Positions 43,973 to 57,296 of a stretch of DNA of 64,000 nt are shown in pieces. Below the pieces are notes generated by a model. The model saw only the letters and a program-made list of their open reading frames with translations. It ran no database searches and was not told where the DNA came from. Source of the stretch: Batkoa obscura (lineage: Eukaryota; Entomophthoromycota; Entomophthoromycetes; Entomophthorales; Batkoaceae); assembly GCA_030770535.1 (NCBI GenBank), contig JASVEC010000005.1, positions 186,001 through 250,000 on the forward strand. Reading direction: 5' to 3'. Both the position numbers and the translations under genes were made by a program. The number at the start of each line of letters is the position of its first letter. Position 1 is the stretch's first letter.

Positions 43973-44645
43973 AGATGAAGAAGATTACTTGTTGTATTAG
44001 ATTGCTTTCAAATTGAATTTATTTCTTATTTCATTATTATTACAACTAGATTACCCTATTTGATTTAAATATCACCCCTTTTTAAAAACTCCATTGATGC
44101 TAATATTAAATATCTTTAATTAAGTCGTTGTTACCACTTCAATTAAGTTATTCTTCAATATATTACTGATTGGAAATAAATAATAAAATATTTATAATTA
44201 TTTGTTGTTACTTTTTAGTCTTTCTTATGTAAAGGTAAATTTATATCCCAAAGTTCAACTTTTTTCCGATATTCATTGAATGTATACAGGAATGTCTTTT
44301 TTATTGAATTTTTTGTCCTTTTTTATATAGTATTAAAACTAGATAATAAGTTAGTAAAATCCTTAAGCAACAAATATCTCTATATGTTTCATTACTTTTC
44401 TGTACAAATCTAAAAAAGTAAAGATATAAAATTGCAATAATGTATAAGATTTATAAGAAATAAAAAATTGAATTTAACTACAAAGTAATTTGCTGCTACA
44501 GCCAAGAATTTCCTTGTTTTTCTCTATATCAAAGGGTTGAAGAAGCATTTGTGGTTGCTTTTTTTCAAAAATTCTACTAACAAATCGCCCAACTTTACTC
44601 TAATATAATACTAAAACTAGACAATTTCAAAAGACGACTGTCCAG
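43973..44645. other. Intergenic with decayed MITE sequence
   Basis: 44283-44386 aligns end to end with the ~105-bp MITE but is much diverged (TTAGTAAAATCCTTAAGCAA, then ATCTCTATATG). A second remnant in reverse may lie near 44555-44640. Otherwise nothing. Confidence 0.4.
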
Positions 44646-45443
44646 TTGACTATGATTTTTAAATTGATACGTTTTTTACAAAGGAGACTTTATCTTCTAG
44701 GTGGTGAAAATGAAAAGAGTAACAAGCTACCCGTGAATAAGATAAAAGAGGTAAATTTTAATAACAACAAAACAAAGGACATACTATTGAATGATAAAAC
44801 ACAAACGAAAATTTTTATGGGAAGTTTAAAATTATAAGAAATGTACTGTATTTGTTTACATCCAAAGAAGGTGATAAAAATGTATTTTATATGTTAGATA
44901 TGATTACCTTCAAATGGAGTAAAAGAGTGGTCAACTTCCAAATCCTACAATTAAGTTGTTTGATTTCATATAAAGATTTAATTATTACTTCTTTTGGTTC
45001 TAGAAGTGATTTTGAAACTTCAGAGCAAACAAGGATTTTTAATATTAAAACCTGAGAAGAGGTAGGTGATGTTCCTGGAAATAATAATTCAAGTATGGGA
45101 ACGAGTGATATAAGAAAAGATAACTCAAATAAAAATGATTTACCAAAAAAATAAGAGCCAAACTCGCTTAATATCCCACTAATTGCAGGTATTATTGGAA
45201 GTTTATTTTTTGCCTTATTGATAGTATTTATCTTATTTTTCATTTACTATAAGAAAAAAGAGATAACAAATATAAACTAGATGAAAATATACCAATAGTT
45301 ATACTCGAACTCACGATCTTACCTGTTGCTAGAGTTACAGATATCAATGTTGATTTGAGCCATTCTCCTCGTTCTACTCATTATTTTGAATTAAATGAGT
45401 CTGATTTAAAGTTACTGACTGCTTTATCTAAGATCAAAAAATA
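44646..45443 (+). pseudogene. Kelch-like gene, broken copy 2
   Basis: Begins mid-protein (LYLLGGENEKSNKLPVNKIK), shifts frame near 44805, then continues LFTSKEGDKNVFYMLDMITF to TRIFNIKT where TGG of the intact gene is TGA. Further on come another stop, IPLIAGIIGSLFFALLIVFI (transmembrane) and a short tail. The N-terminal half and signal peptide are missing. Positions 44804-45053 are identical to 57688-57938 of the intact gene on the opposite strand. The flanks are far more diverged, so this tract was exchanged recently. Confidence 0.8.
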
Positions 45444-46089
45444 ATCAGCTATAATCATATATTTTATTTTATAATAAAACAAACAAATTTTGATATTTAC
45501 TTTACAAGTTTATTTGTGTGTTGATAAAATGTTTAAGAGCATAGCCCTTTTTAGTAGTTGTGGAAAATATCTATGAAAAATATATACATTTTTAAAGGGC
45601 TTGCTTTTTGTTATACGCCGCATAGCTTTATTATCATAATGAAATTATGACATATACTAACATCTTGCTCTTTATATAAAAGTCTAAAATTCTATCAATT
45701 TTAAATAGTCTAATTTTAGACTTTTTTATGGTTAAAATTTTCTCAAAATATTTCCTACGAAACTTTAATTGCTTATGCTTTATGAATATAAAAAATTAGA
45801 GTTTTAAATATTGATTCTTTTCCAGCGACGTATACAAACATACTCATATAATTAATATAATATATTACGCTTTATTTAATAATTTAAATATTGTGAATAA
45901 CATTTCCTGCCTAAAACCTTTTCATCCCTTAATTTACTGATCTTTCAACTCATCAATAGCCAACAAAATTTTACAATAAAATGCATTTGATTTGCCTTTG
46001 TTAGAATGCGAAATCAAAAATCAGTGATCTCAACTAATTTTAAAAAGTAAAAATCAACTTCATTACTTTTTAAAAAACAAATTTTAAAC
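45444..46089. other. Intergenic, upstream of SMC1
   Basis: AT-rich; holds the SMC1 promoter. No distinct motif recognised. Confidence 0.4.
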
Positions 46090-49000
46090 ATGGGATTGGA
46101 CTACATTGAAGTTGAAAACTTCAAATCTTATAGAGGGAAGCAAATGATCGGTCCCTTTTTTAAGTTTACAGCTGTTATAGGACCTAATGGTGCTGGTAAG
46201 ATTTAACATTATCAAACTTAATCACCAATTTCAAACCTTTAACATTTAGGTAAATCCAATTTAATGGATGCCATCTGTTTTGTACTTGGAATAAAAACCT
46301 TACATTTACGTTCCAGTAATTTAACTGATTTAATCTATCGTGGGATAAAGGGATCCAAGAAGCCTGAAGATTCTCCTAAAGAAGCTTGTGTTAAAGCCAA
46401 TTATATCAAACCCGATAACCGTACTAGGATTGAATTTAAACGTACTATCAATAGCAATGGAGTATCAACTTATTATTACAATAGTACTGCTGTGTCTTAT
46501 AAAGCTTATTCACAGCTTTTAAAGGAAGAAAATATCTTAACCGATGCTAGAAATTTTTTAGTATTTCAAGGAGATGTCGAAGCAGTAGCTAGTCAGTCTT
46601 CAAAAGCCCTAACTGGGCTGATCGAAAAGGTTAGTGGTTCCATGGAGTTAAAAGATAGATATGATGAATTGAAGGCACAAATGGAAATAGCTACTGAAGA
46701 AACGGCATATACTTTTAATAAAAAGAGGGGTATGGATGCAGAAGTTAAACAGTTTAAAGAACAGAAGGAAGAAGCGGATAAGTATCAAGAAATTAGTGAT
46801 GAAAAAATGAATTTGGTTGTTAAACAATTATTATGGCGCATTTATCATATTGAACAAAATTTTGTTGCAACGGAAGAAGAATTGGATAAAACTGACGAGG
46901 TGATTAAAAGGTTAGAAAATGAAAGAGTAAGTATACATTATATGGTGTGAAATTTTATTGATTTTTATTTAGTCCAATGAAGAGCAAAATTATTCCAATC
47001 TTAAGGGAGAAGAGAGTAGTGCTAAAGTAGAAGTCAAAACAGCCGAATTTAAAATTAAAAATGAAAAGGCAAGGCTTGATTCAAAGATACCAGAGATGCT
47101 TCTATATAATGAAAAAATCATTTGTATTCAATCCAAAGTCAACGATATACAAGAAAATTCAGCTAAAGTAAAAAGGGATTTCGAGCGTCAAAAGAAAGTA
47201 GTTGAAGATTTAAAAAGGAATTTGGATCTCTCAAAGAATGCTTTAAAGCTTCATGAACAAGAAGCTGAAAAGATAAAAGCAAAGGATCTTAGTCCAAATG
47301 ATCAGATTGAATACAATAGGTTAAGAGAAGAGTTTAATACTAAGTTTGGGCACTTATTACAGAATTTGGAACAGGTTGAAAGACCAGAAAAACGTTGTAA
47401 GGATCAAGTGGAGGCTACTGAACAAAATTCATTGCAGATTCAGCATCGCATAAGTCGTGTTGAGCAAGCTGAAATTGAACTTAAAGATAGAGAGAATGGA
47501 GTGAAAAAGTCATTAGAAAGCAATCAAAAGGAACTAAATGAAGCTAGTAAAGAGCTTAAGGATTTTAAAGATGAGCAAAGTCGACTTGAGATGGAAGAAA
47601 AGAGTAAAAATGAAAGGCTTACAAAAACATTAAACAGTTTAGTACAAGCTAAAGTGGATGAAAGGATTTCTATTCGAGAGCAAAAATTTAAAGAGGGTCT
47701 TGAAACTTTAAAAAGAATTTTTCCAGGAGTTCATGGGCGTATTGTAGATCTTATTAAACCAAAAGATAAAAAGAATGAGGTAGCTATACTTACTTTGTTA
47801 GGTAAAGATTTGGATGCTGTATTAGTTAATAATGAAAGTACAGCTATGGAGTGTATCAAATATCTTAAAGATCAACGACTTGGATCTACAAAATTTATTC
47901 CATTAAATACCATCTCTTCTGTTTTGATTCAAGATAAATATCGCCATTTTGAAAAAGCTAATTTAGCTATTGATTTAATTGATTATGATAATCGATTTGA
48001 AAGAGCTTTACAATATTGTTGTGGTAATTCTATTGTTTGTGAAGATTTTAGTGTGGCTAGACACATCTGTTTTGAATTAAATCAAGAAGTTAAAGGTAAC
48101 AACAGGAATTTTTATTAATATTTAATAATCTTACTAAAGTGATTTTATTCTAGCTGTTACATTAAATGGTACTATTATTCATCGAAGTGGTTTAATTACA
48201 GGTGGTGGTGCAGAAATTATTGGATCAACAGCAGCTACTAGACGTTGGGAAGAAAAGAAATTGGATGGTAAGGATGATATCATTCAATAATATTAAGTAA
48301 GTAATAAATGTTGTTATAGAATTAAAAAGAGAAAAAGAAAAATTGTTAAATGAATTGAATGAAATTCAAAAATTAAAGAGGAGAGGGAATGTTGAAGAAG
48401 TTTTAAATATTAAAATCCAAACTTTGAAAGCAAATATTCAATCTTTGCAAGAAGAAAAGGTACTTTATTTTTATCAATTGTTAATAAAAAATTTATTTAT
48501 TTTTATTTAGAGTAAACTTGCTAAAGATTTAACATCCAATGGCCAAGAACAAACAGTTTTAAAGAATAAACAAAACAAACTTCAACAAGATTTAAATCAA
48601 GTAAGTTACTTCATCCGATTACATTATTAATAAACTAATTTTTGTAAATAGAATAGAAAAGATCTAGATAAAGCTAAAGGAGAAGCGGATGTAGTAAGAA
48701 ATGAAGTTTATCAAGAGCAAGATAAAATATTTTCCACATTTTGTAGTAGACTAAATTTAGCTAATATTCGAGATTATGAAAATTATCGATTAAAATCAAC
48801 TCAATCTATTGTTGAAAGAAACTTAAAATATAAATCAGCTATTTCAGTATTAGAAAATCAGTAATTTAATTAATAATATTATTAGATAATAATTAAATTA
48901 ACAAATAATAACTAATAGATTTACCTTTGAATCCATGCGTCTTGAAGAAACAGAACAAAGATCAGCTACATTAACACAAAGTTTACAACAAGAATTAAGA

Positions 49001-50450
49001 GAATATAATGAACAACAAAGTAAAAAACAACGAGTAAAAGAAGAATGTGATGAATTTAATGAAAATATTCGACAATTAGAACAACAATTAGGAAATTGTA
49101 AACAAAAATTATTATTAATATCAATTAAAGTACAAGAATGTCAACGAAATTTAAATCAAAAATTAAATTTAATTAATTCTAATAATAAAATTATTACAGC
49201 TAATGAAACTGTTTTAAGTAAACTGGATGCCGAAAGATCTTCTATTATTAGACGTTGTAAATTGGAAACTTTACCCCTTCCTTTGAGAGCTGGACAAACT
49301 TTGAATAGATTTGATTTGATTCAGGTAAAGAAAATAAAGAATTAAAATAGCTTAAATATTCAATTTATTTTAGGGAGATCGTCGAGATACAGGTAGAGAT
49401 TATGAACAAATGGAAAGTAGAAGAATTAAAAAAAGTGATTGGCAACTTAAAATTGAATTTCAATCTATTACTCAAGATATGAGAAGAGTAAAGTTTTATT
49501 TCATTTTATAAAAAAGAAATCAAAATATTAATTAATTTATTATTTTATAAAAATAGAAAGATTACGAAGAAGAAATGAGAAAATTAGATGAAAAAATTAA
49601 TCAATTAAGTAATGAATTGGATAAAATGGCACCTAATCTTAAAGCTGCTTTAAAGTAATCTATTTTATTATTAAATTCAATTATTTGTATATTTTAATTA
49701 ATAAAATTTATTTAGATTTAATGATGCACGCAAAAAATCGAATCAAACCGAAAAAGAATTTAATCAAACAAGACAATATATGGCTGAATTAAGAAGTCAA
49801 TTTAATCAAGTTAAAAATGAAAGGTAAAAAATAGAGTAATTCAATAATAAATACTAACAACTAAATCTTTCATTTAGATACAATCACTTTTACAAAGCAT
49901 TTGAACACATTCGTAACGCCATTAATCCTATTTATAAAGAGTTAACACGTGGAAGAGCCTTCCCCATGGGTGGTACTGCTTATTTAAGTTTAGAAAACAG
50001 CGAAGAGCCATACTTAGAAGGAATAAAATACCATGCAATGCCACCAATGAAACGCTTCCGTGATATGGAACAATTATCCGGTGGGGAAAAATCAGTAGCT
50101 GCTTTAGCTTTATTATTTGCTATTCATTCCTTCCAACCAGCTCCATTTTTTGTATTAGATGAAGTAGATGCTGCTTTAGATAATTTTAATGTACATAAAG
50201 TGGCAAGTTATTTAAGAAAATATTCTAGTCCAGATGTAGAAAAACAAACACAGTTTTTGGTCATTTCGTTGAAGAAGGGATTGTTTGAAAGAGCTAATTC
50301 ACTTGTTGGTGTTTGTAGAGATAGAGCTAAAAATTCTTCAATGGTGTTAACGTTGGATGTAAGTTATTTGTTTTTGTGCTTTTGGTTATATGTTAATAGT
50401 TTTTTTAGTTGGAACAATATGATACTGGTATTGCTGGTGAAGGTCATTAA
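46090..50450 (+). CDS. SMC1: Cohesin ATPase Smc1
   Basis: Thirteen exons: 46090-46195, 46250-46926, 46973-48095, 48154-48267, 48320-48459, 48511-48600, 48652-48860, 48919-49324, 49374-49487, 49557-49654, 49716-49823, 49878-50358, 50409-50450. Every junction is GT-AG and keeps frame, giving 1235 aa, the usual Smc1 length. N-terminal ATPase half: [18 protein letters not shown] and Walker A GPNGAGKS (31-38, split by intron 1). Coiled coil, then the hinge with [20 protein letters not shown] and [10 protein letters not shown], second coiled coil, and C-terminal half with PFR-type [17 protein letters not shown], signature LSGGEKS (1128-1134) and Walker [13 protein letters not shown] (1152-1163). 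Smc1 pairs with Smc3 in the cohesin ring that holds sister chromatids together. The [20 protein letters not shown] segment and AFEHI favour Smc1 over other SMCs. Intact, intron-rich host gene. Confidence 0.96.
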
Positions 50451-50675
50451 ATAACTGGATTGTAAGGATAGCAATAAATTGAAAGTAATTTAAATAACTT
50501 TAATTTAACTTTGGTTATGTTTTAACAATTTATTTTTTATAATTATTAAAGATTAACAAATATTAAATCAATTCAAAATATTTTATAATTAAATTTAAAA
50601 TTTGATATTATAATAACAACTAACAATGTATTATTTTTAATATAAAAATCCATTTTATTTCCCATCTCAATTTGA

Positions 50676-52241
50676 TTAAATCTTTGCTTTTTTACCAAAG
50701 AACTCGACCATTTTTCTTCTTTGAATCTTTCCAGTGGCCGTCTTTGGTAACTTATCAGTAAAATAAATTTTTTTTGGGACTTTAAACTTGGCCATTTTGA
50801 GTTCACAAAAGTTTTTGATTTCTTGTTCTGTAACTTTTTGTCCTTCTTTAACTTTAATCACTGCATTCACTTCTTGACCATATTTTTTATCGTCTACTGC
50901 AAAGCATACCGCTTCCGCAATTTTACCATGTTGTAACAATACACCATCCACTTCTAAAGGTGATATTTTTTCACCACCACGATTAATTAATTCCTTAATT
51001 CTACCGGTTAAGAAGAGATAACCATCTTTATCAAATTTACCTTGATCTCCTGTTCTAAAATAACCTTCCAAAGTAAATGATTCTTGATTAGCTTTAATAT
51101 TATTAAGATAGCCCTTAGTAACATTTTCCCCTTTAATACATACCTCTCCTTCTTCTACTTCTTTACCTTCAGAATCTAATATTTTAATTGATACACCTTG
51201 AGGAATCCCTACTGATCCTGGTTTTTGTTGATTAGGAGACAAAGGGTTACTTGTCATTTGATGAGCGGCTTCGGTCATAGCATAAGCCTCCAAAACTGGT
51301 GCTTGAAACTTATTCTTTAAATCTTCAAACGTCTTAGGTGCTAATGAAGAAGAACATGAACGAATAAATCGAATATTAATCTTTTTTTCTTGTTTAGGGA
51401 ATGGTATATTTAATAATATTTGATGAATAGTAGGTACTGCCGAATACCAAGTACATTCATAACTTCCAAAATCTTCCCAAAATGTAGTAGCAGAAAATTT
51501 GGGTGGGATAATACAATGACCACCTGATAAAAGTGTAGAAAATAAAGCACCAATTAAACCATGAACATGAAACAATGGCATTACAATATAACTTTTATCA
51601 TTGGAAGTTAAGTGATAAGTATTAATAATATTTTTTAATGTAGTGACTATATTTTTATGAGTTAATGGTACCGCTTTTGGTTGACCAGTGGTACCTGATG
51701 TATGTAATAATAAAGCTACATCGGAAGGTATTGGTTTAATATTTTTACTTTTATCCTCATAAATCTTATTCCCATTATTCTCATTATTCCCATTCCAAGG
51801 AGTTAATTCCACTTTCCCATTATTCCATTTTAATATTAACAAATTTAAATTCAATTTTTTGATTACTTTTAAAATAGGAATATCATTTGAAATGAATAAA
51901 TTTTCATGTAATATCACTGTTTTTGAGTTGGAATCTTTTAAATAAAATTCAAATTCAGTACTAGTAAACGTGGCATTCAACGGACAAGCAACCCCTCGAA
52001 GTTGGACAATGGATAAAAAAGTGAGTACAAATTCAATACTGTTATCGCACAGTAAAGTTACTCGATCATTGGAAGAGAGTTGAGTGTAAATATAAAGTTG
52101 AGAACTTAAGGAAGAGAGTTGGGTTTGTAACTGATGATAAGTTAAAGTGATATCTTTTGCTTTAAGATGAGCTTTAGTATTGGTAAGTGCGGGACGATTT
52201 ACATCACTAGGGGTTAATAAATCAAGTAAAGTGAGGACCAT
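50676..52241 (-). CDS. PCS60: Pcs60/oxalyl-CoA synthetase-like acyl-CoA synthetase
   Basis: Single-exon gene of 521 aa in the ANL adenylating enzyme superfamily. Motifs: LLLHTSGTTGQPKAVPLTHK (178-197, AMP-binding P-loop), MPLFHVHGL (221-229), YAMTEAAHQMT (320-330), YFRTGDQG (394-401), LTGRIKELINRGGEKISPLE (411-430) and the catalytic Lys505 in TATGKIQRR. PLFHVHGL and AMTEAAHQM fit the peroxisomal Pcs60/AAE3 oxalate-CoA ligase branch, which activates oxalate for breakdown. The C-terminus ends AKI, a weak match to the peroxisomal PTS1 (SKL-like). It lies tail-to-tail with SMC1, with 225 bp between stops. The acyl substrate cannot be fixed from sequence alone. Confidence 0.88.
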   Translation of the reverse strand: MVLTLLDLLTPSDVNRPALTNTKAHLKAKDITLTYHQLQTQLSSLSSQLYIYTQLSSNDRVTLLCDNSIEFVLTFLSIVQLRGVACPLNATFTSTEFEFYLKDSNSKTVILHENLFISNDIPILKVIKKLNLNLLILKWNNGKVELTPWNGNNENNGNKIYEDKSKNIKPIPSDVALLLHTSGTTGQPKAVPLTHKNIVTTLKNIINTYHLTSNDKSYIVMPLFHVHGLIGALFSTLLSGGHCIIPPKFSATTFWEDFGSYECTWYSAVPTIHQILLNIPFPKQEKKINIRFIRSCSSSLAPKTFEDLKNKFQAPVLEAYAMTEAAHQMTSNPLSPNQQKPGSVGIPQGVSIKILDSEGKEVEEGEVCIKGENVTKGYLNNIKANQESFTLEGYFRTGDQGKFDKDGYLFLTGRIKELINRGGEKISPLEVDGVLLQHGKIAEAVCFAVDDKKYGQEVNAVIKVKEGQKVTEQEIKNFCELKMAKFKVPKKIYFTDKLPKTATGKIQRRKMVEFFGKKAKI

Positions 52242-52539
52242 TGTTTGAATTGTATATGATTGTTATAAAATTTAATAGAATTTAATTTGTAAAAAATTTC
52301 AAGTTTCAAGAGATAAGTAATTGATTAAGTTATTTATAGTAGTTATCGCGTTATAAAAAAATTTGTGATAAATGAAATTATGACCAAATTCGTATAGTTA
52401 AATAAATTTACTTCTAAATTGAGTTATTAAGATTTATTTTTAGTGATATCAATTGATAAGTGTCAGTTTGATTCATAAATTTGAATTGATTATATTTTAA
52501 ATTTTTATTTCTTTTAGAATTTAATAGAAAGTCTGAAAA

Positions 52540-53958
52540 ATGACTCAAAAAATCAACCAAAGTAATAATAACAATAATAATAATAATAATAATAATAATA
52601 AACATAATAAGAATAAAAATAAAAATAAAAATAAAAATAAAAATGCTTCCAAATACTCAATAATTCATACTTTACCTATTCATCCAGATGGTGATTATTT
52701 GTGGTTAATTTATGAAGTTATAAAAGATTTAAAAAAATATATAACATTACTGTTTTATCAATATTATCCCAAAGGAAACTCAAAGAAAGGGAAACAAGTC
52801 AAATCACAACAAAAATATATAAATACAAAAACAAATATTTATCAAAGTTGTATTATTTATCAACAATTAAGATTGGGGAAATGTAAGATTGAATTAAAAT
52901 ATCAAGGAGAAGATATAAAGTTTCGAGTTACAGAAAAGACGACGATGAGATTCTTTTATTATTTTGGTAATTTTGGTAAATTAAGTTATTTCTTTAAAAA
53001 AGAACCAAGGTTGATTCAAGGTAATAATAATAATAATAATAATAATAGTTTTTATAATAGAAGATTTATTAATAATATATTGATATTTATAGATAATGAA
53101 GAATATAACTTAGATTTATTAGAAGTTTATTTTTTAAAAAAAGGATTTCAAGATAAAATAGAAATTAAAGATGATATTGGTGTAAATTATATAAATTAAT
53201 TGTAATAATAATATTTTTATTATTTAATTTTATTAGGTAACTTGGACTTCAACTATGTTATTTCATTTAGGTTATAAATTATACTCTGATAAATTTATAT
53301 ATGAATATTTAGTTTATCATTATTTTCGTTCTAATGGTTGGGTAGTTAAAAATGGCTTAAAATTTGCAACTAATTTTGGTAATTTTAATATTTTATTTTA
53401 TATAATATATAATATATAATATATATCATTATTAATTATATATTATTATTAATTATATATTATTATTAATTATATATTATTATTAATTATATATTATTAT
53501 TAATTATATATTATTATTAATTATATATTATTAATATTTCATATTAATATGGATTTATTTTAGTTTTATATAAGGATGGTCCAATTTATCAACATTCAAA
53601 GTAAGTTATTAAAAATTAAGTTAGAATGAGTTTTATGAGATTAATGTTTTCTTTATTATTAGATATGCAGTTATTATTAAATCAATTAATAATATTAATG
53701 ATATTATATTAAATTGGAAAGATTTAATTCAATATACTAGATTAGCATCACAAATTAAAAAAGTAAGTAAATAATAATAATAATAATATATTATAATTTA
53801 ATTTAATTTAATTTATATAGGAATTATTGTTATGTTTTATTATAAAACCAAAAGAAAATAGAATAGATAATAATATTAATATTAATGAAAGTCAATTAAA
53901 TTTATTTAATATTAAAGTTATTAATATTCATCGTTGGGTACCTGAAAAGAATCGATAA
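52540..53958 (+). CDS. SEN2: tRNA-splicing endonuclease subunit Sen2
   Basis: Five exons: 52540-53181, 53237-53378, 53564-53600, 53663-53762, 53821-53958; frame-closed, 352 aa. The N-terminus has an Asn run and an alternating Lys-Asn tract (residues about 7-44) from microsatellites. The central part includes LDLLEVYFLKKGF (Sen2 EAFFL-like). The C-terminal nuclease domain has YEYLVYHYFRSNGWVVKNGL, then LYKDGPIYQHSKYAVII with catalytic Tyr264 and His272, and RLASQIKKELLL with Lys306/307. This is the Tyr-His-Lys triad of the tRNA intron endonuclease that cuts pre-tRNA at the 5' splice site. Sen2 fits better than Sen34 because of the YHYFRSNGWVVKNGLKF segment. Intron 2 contains an ATTATATATTATTAATT minisatellite. 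The stop lies 27 bp from that of the next gene. Confidence 0.88.
53405..53535. repeat. AT minisatellite in SEN2 intron 2
   Basis: About seven head-to-tail units of TTATTATTAATTATATA. It accounts for most of the unusual length (185 bp) of this intron. Confidence 0.85.
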
Positions 53959-53985
53959 GATTTATTAATAATTAATAATTAATAA

Positions 53986-54335
53986 TTAATAATTAATAAT
54001 AATATTAATTTCATTATTACTATCAATTGTATCTAATGAAATAGTTAAAAGTGGATATTTATTATTTGAATAATTAAATTGATGTAATGGATTATTATCA
54101 CTAAATAAAATAGATTTTGGTGGAATTAATTGATTATGAATTAATAGTTGATATTTTCTTGATGTTGATTTACCATTATAATCTCCAATTACTGCATTTA
54201 TTTTTAATTTAATTGAAGATGAAGTTACTGTCATTTCATATTTTTGTAAAGTAAATTGATTATTTTTAAATTGTCTTGTTATTAAATCATCTTCATATAA
54301 TTTATACTCAATTGTATTATTAATATTATTAATAA

Positions 54336-54382
<47 letters not shown>

Positions 54383-56232
54383 ATATTATTAATATTAGAA
54401 GGATAAATATCTAATATTATTAAATCATTTAATTTACGTTGTTTATAACTATTAATTGAATTCCACATTGGTATAATAGAATTCTCTTTAACAAATAAAG
54501 GTAATATATCTAATGGAGCATTATAATTATTTAATGTGATTGGCCCAGTATATATTTTATTATTCCAATAATCAACCCATTTACCTTGGGGTAAATAAAT
54601 ATTATCTCTTTTTAATTCATTTTTATAAACTGGTGCTACTAAAAATGAATCACCAAACATATATTGATATTTCATTAATTCTTTATCATAAGTTAATTTG
54701 TCATCAGGATATTCTAATACCATAGAACGAACAATAGGAATACCCGTATTATGAGCTTCATAAGCTAATGTATAAATATAAGGTAATAATTGTTCTCTTA
54801 ATTTTAAATATTTTCTATTAATAGAAGTACCAGGTTCACCAAATCTCCAAGGTTGTTTATCTTTTGATGCCCAACCTGAAATTGACATAAATACAGGTGT
54901 AAATACTTTAAATTGTAAATCTCTAATAAAGGTATTAGGACTACCTTCAAAGATACCATCAATATCACCAGCTGTATAAACTTGACTTGATAATCCAGAA
55001 CCATGAATTGTTGGTATATGAAATCTTATATTTTCCCATGTACCATATTGATCTCCTGTCCATTGAACAGAACACTTTTGTACACCTGCCCATCCTTCTA
55101 CTTGCCAAACAAATCCTCTTGCTGTTGAATAATCTTGTATACCATTATAAGCTTCATTACATGCTTTAAATCCAAATTCATAACCTCTACCTACCCATTT
55201 AACATCTAATTTCCTTACTCTTACTCCCCATTTACCTACTTCTGTTGGTTGATTAGTTAAGTTAGATTCTGTCCATAATCCTAATGTAATATTTCTTTTA
55301 CTTAAAGATAGATTTGTTTCATTTAATTGTGTATAACCACAGCCATAACCATCATTAACTAACATCCAACCAATTGGTAAATCATTTTGAATATAACCAT
55401 CAGCTACTTTAGTAGAATCAATTAATGTATTTTTTGGTGGTCTACCATTAGCAGTCTTAGAATAACAATCAGCATCTCCTAATTCTAAACCATAAATTGG
55501 GGGCATAAATGGACGTCCAGTTAAATAAGTATATTTATTTAATATTTGTTTATAATTTCCAATAAAATAATAACTATCTAATTTATTTTCATTATGAATT
55601 AATTGTATTTGATTTTTAAAATTATAATTTCCTGGTGAAAATGTATTTCTAAAAATACCGTATCCTTTAGATGACATCATAAATGGTACTGGATTAGGAT
55701 TACCTCCATCATTCCAATTATAACTTACAGTTATATTAATATTATTATCTTTATGATTAAATCTTCCATTTTGCATACCACCACCAAAGAAATGTTCATC
55801 TTTATCATAAATAAAAGATTGAGTTGTAGAAGAAGTATTAATATTAATGGGATTATTTTCATTAAATAAAATAACATCATTATTGATTAATTGAAATTTT
55901 AAAGGTGTTTTATTGATCTTTAATTGAGTATTAATATTCTTATTAATTAATGTAATTTCTTTAGCAGTATTGATGTAAGTAATAACTGGTGTTTTAAAAA
56001 TATCAGTAACGGTTATTTTTGTCTTTAATTCTTCAAATTGACTATTAGATAATACAGCTTGAATTCTTAATATTTGATCTTCTAACCAAGTAACTTTTAA
56101 TTTACTATTATTATCACTAATAATTAAATATTGATTATTATTAACTACTTGGATATCTTTAAAGTTTCCAATAGATGTAGAGAATATCAGATAAGGTAAG
56201 AATAAAAGGATAGAAAACAAGAGAGATAACAT
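53986..56232 (-). CDS. Secreted GH31 glycosidase, copy 2
   Basis: Single-exon gene of 748 aa, paralogue of the gene at 37357. Signal peptide MLSLLFSILLFLPYLIFSTS; HFFGGGMQNGRFNHKDNN; GYGIFRNTFSPGNYNF; RKLDVKWVGRGYEFGF with probable nucleophile Asp343; QWTGDQYGTWE with probable acid/base Asp394; GWAGVQKC and GEPGTSINRKYLKLREQ as in copy 1. Near residue 620 it carries an Asn/Asp repeat (NDNDNDNDN) coded by an ATC/ATT microsatellite that copy 1 lacks, in a C-terminal beta domain. Likely an extracellular alpha-glucosidase or transglucosidase; specificity unknown. Convergent with SEN2, 27 bp apart. Confidence 0.92.
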
Positions 56233-57296
56233 ATTTATTATTTATGTATTTTTTGTTGGAAGTTAAAGAGTTTGAGTTTTCTTTTATACTTTTTACTTTT
56301 TTACTTTTTAAATGCATTTTTTAATAAATTATAATGCTTAATAGAATTTAATTACTCATCTTAAAATTTAAAAATCTATTTAAAGAATAACTCAGCTTAA
56401 ATTACAATATTGCATCTATTTATTTTAGTATACTATTTTAAATCTAATAACTAAGTTATTTTTTCGAAAATTACTATATTTGATTATTAACTTTTAAAAT
56501 AATTATGTATGATAAAATGTGATATTATCATTCAAGTAACCTTATGATAAGTCATTGTATAAAATTAAAATTAAAATAAGGTGTTATTACTGAATTGAAT
56601 TGAATTGAATGAGTCTAATATTATTACTTAATTTAATTATTTTTTATAATAATACTTTTAAGATATTAATTTTTGATTTATGTTAATACATTAACATAAA
56701 CATAAAACTATTTTTTATACTATCCGTCATTCCTAGAATCTTATCAACGGAGTATCTATTATTATTATCTTTACAGTATTATCTAATAGAAATAAAGAAC
56801 AATCATTTTAATGCTAATTTTAAATTATTAATCCTTCATTTTATCATATAATTATTTATATTCTTTTCACTTATGATTTATCATTAGTTTTTTATTCTTT
56901 AAGCTAAATAAAATAATAAATCTTTTAAATTTTATTAAAATCAAAGTTATTTTTTTTATAATGATAGCTTAAATAAAATTAAATATAAGTATAGTTTAAA
57001 AAGTCAATGTTAAGAGTTTATTGAGTATAATGGACGTAAATCTATAGATTTATTATAATTATAAGTATATATGTCTTTTGAACTGTTTGGTTTTGCTGAC
57101 AATAAAATAAATTAATTAATTGAATTTAGCCTGATTAAAGTTTTTATTATTTTTAAATTTAAAATATTATTATCAAATAACTATTATTAATTTATATATT
57201 TAAAGTTTGTCTTTTAAAATATTTAAAAAAAAAATTAAACTCACATATTCAACTATTTTAATATAAAATAAAGTCCATAATTAATCAACTTTTGTT
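56233..57296. other. Intergenic, nothing recognised
   Basis: Very AT-rich spacer. No frame, RNA or repeat family recognised. Confidence 0.5.
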
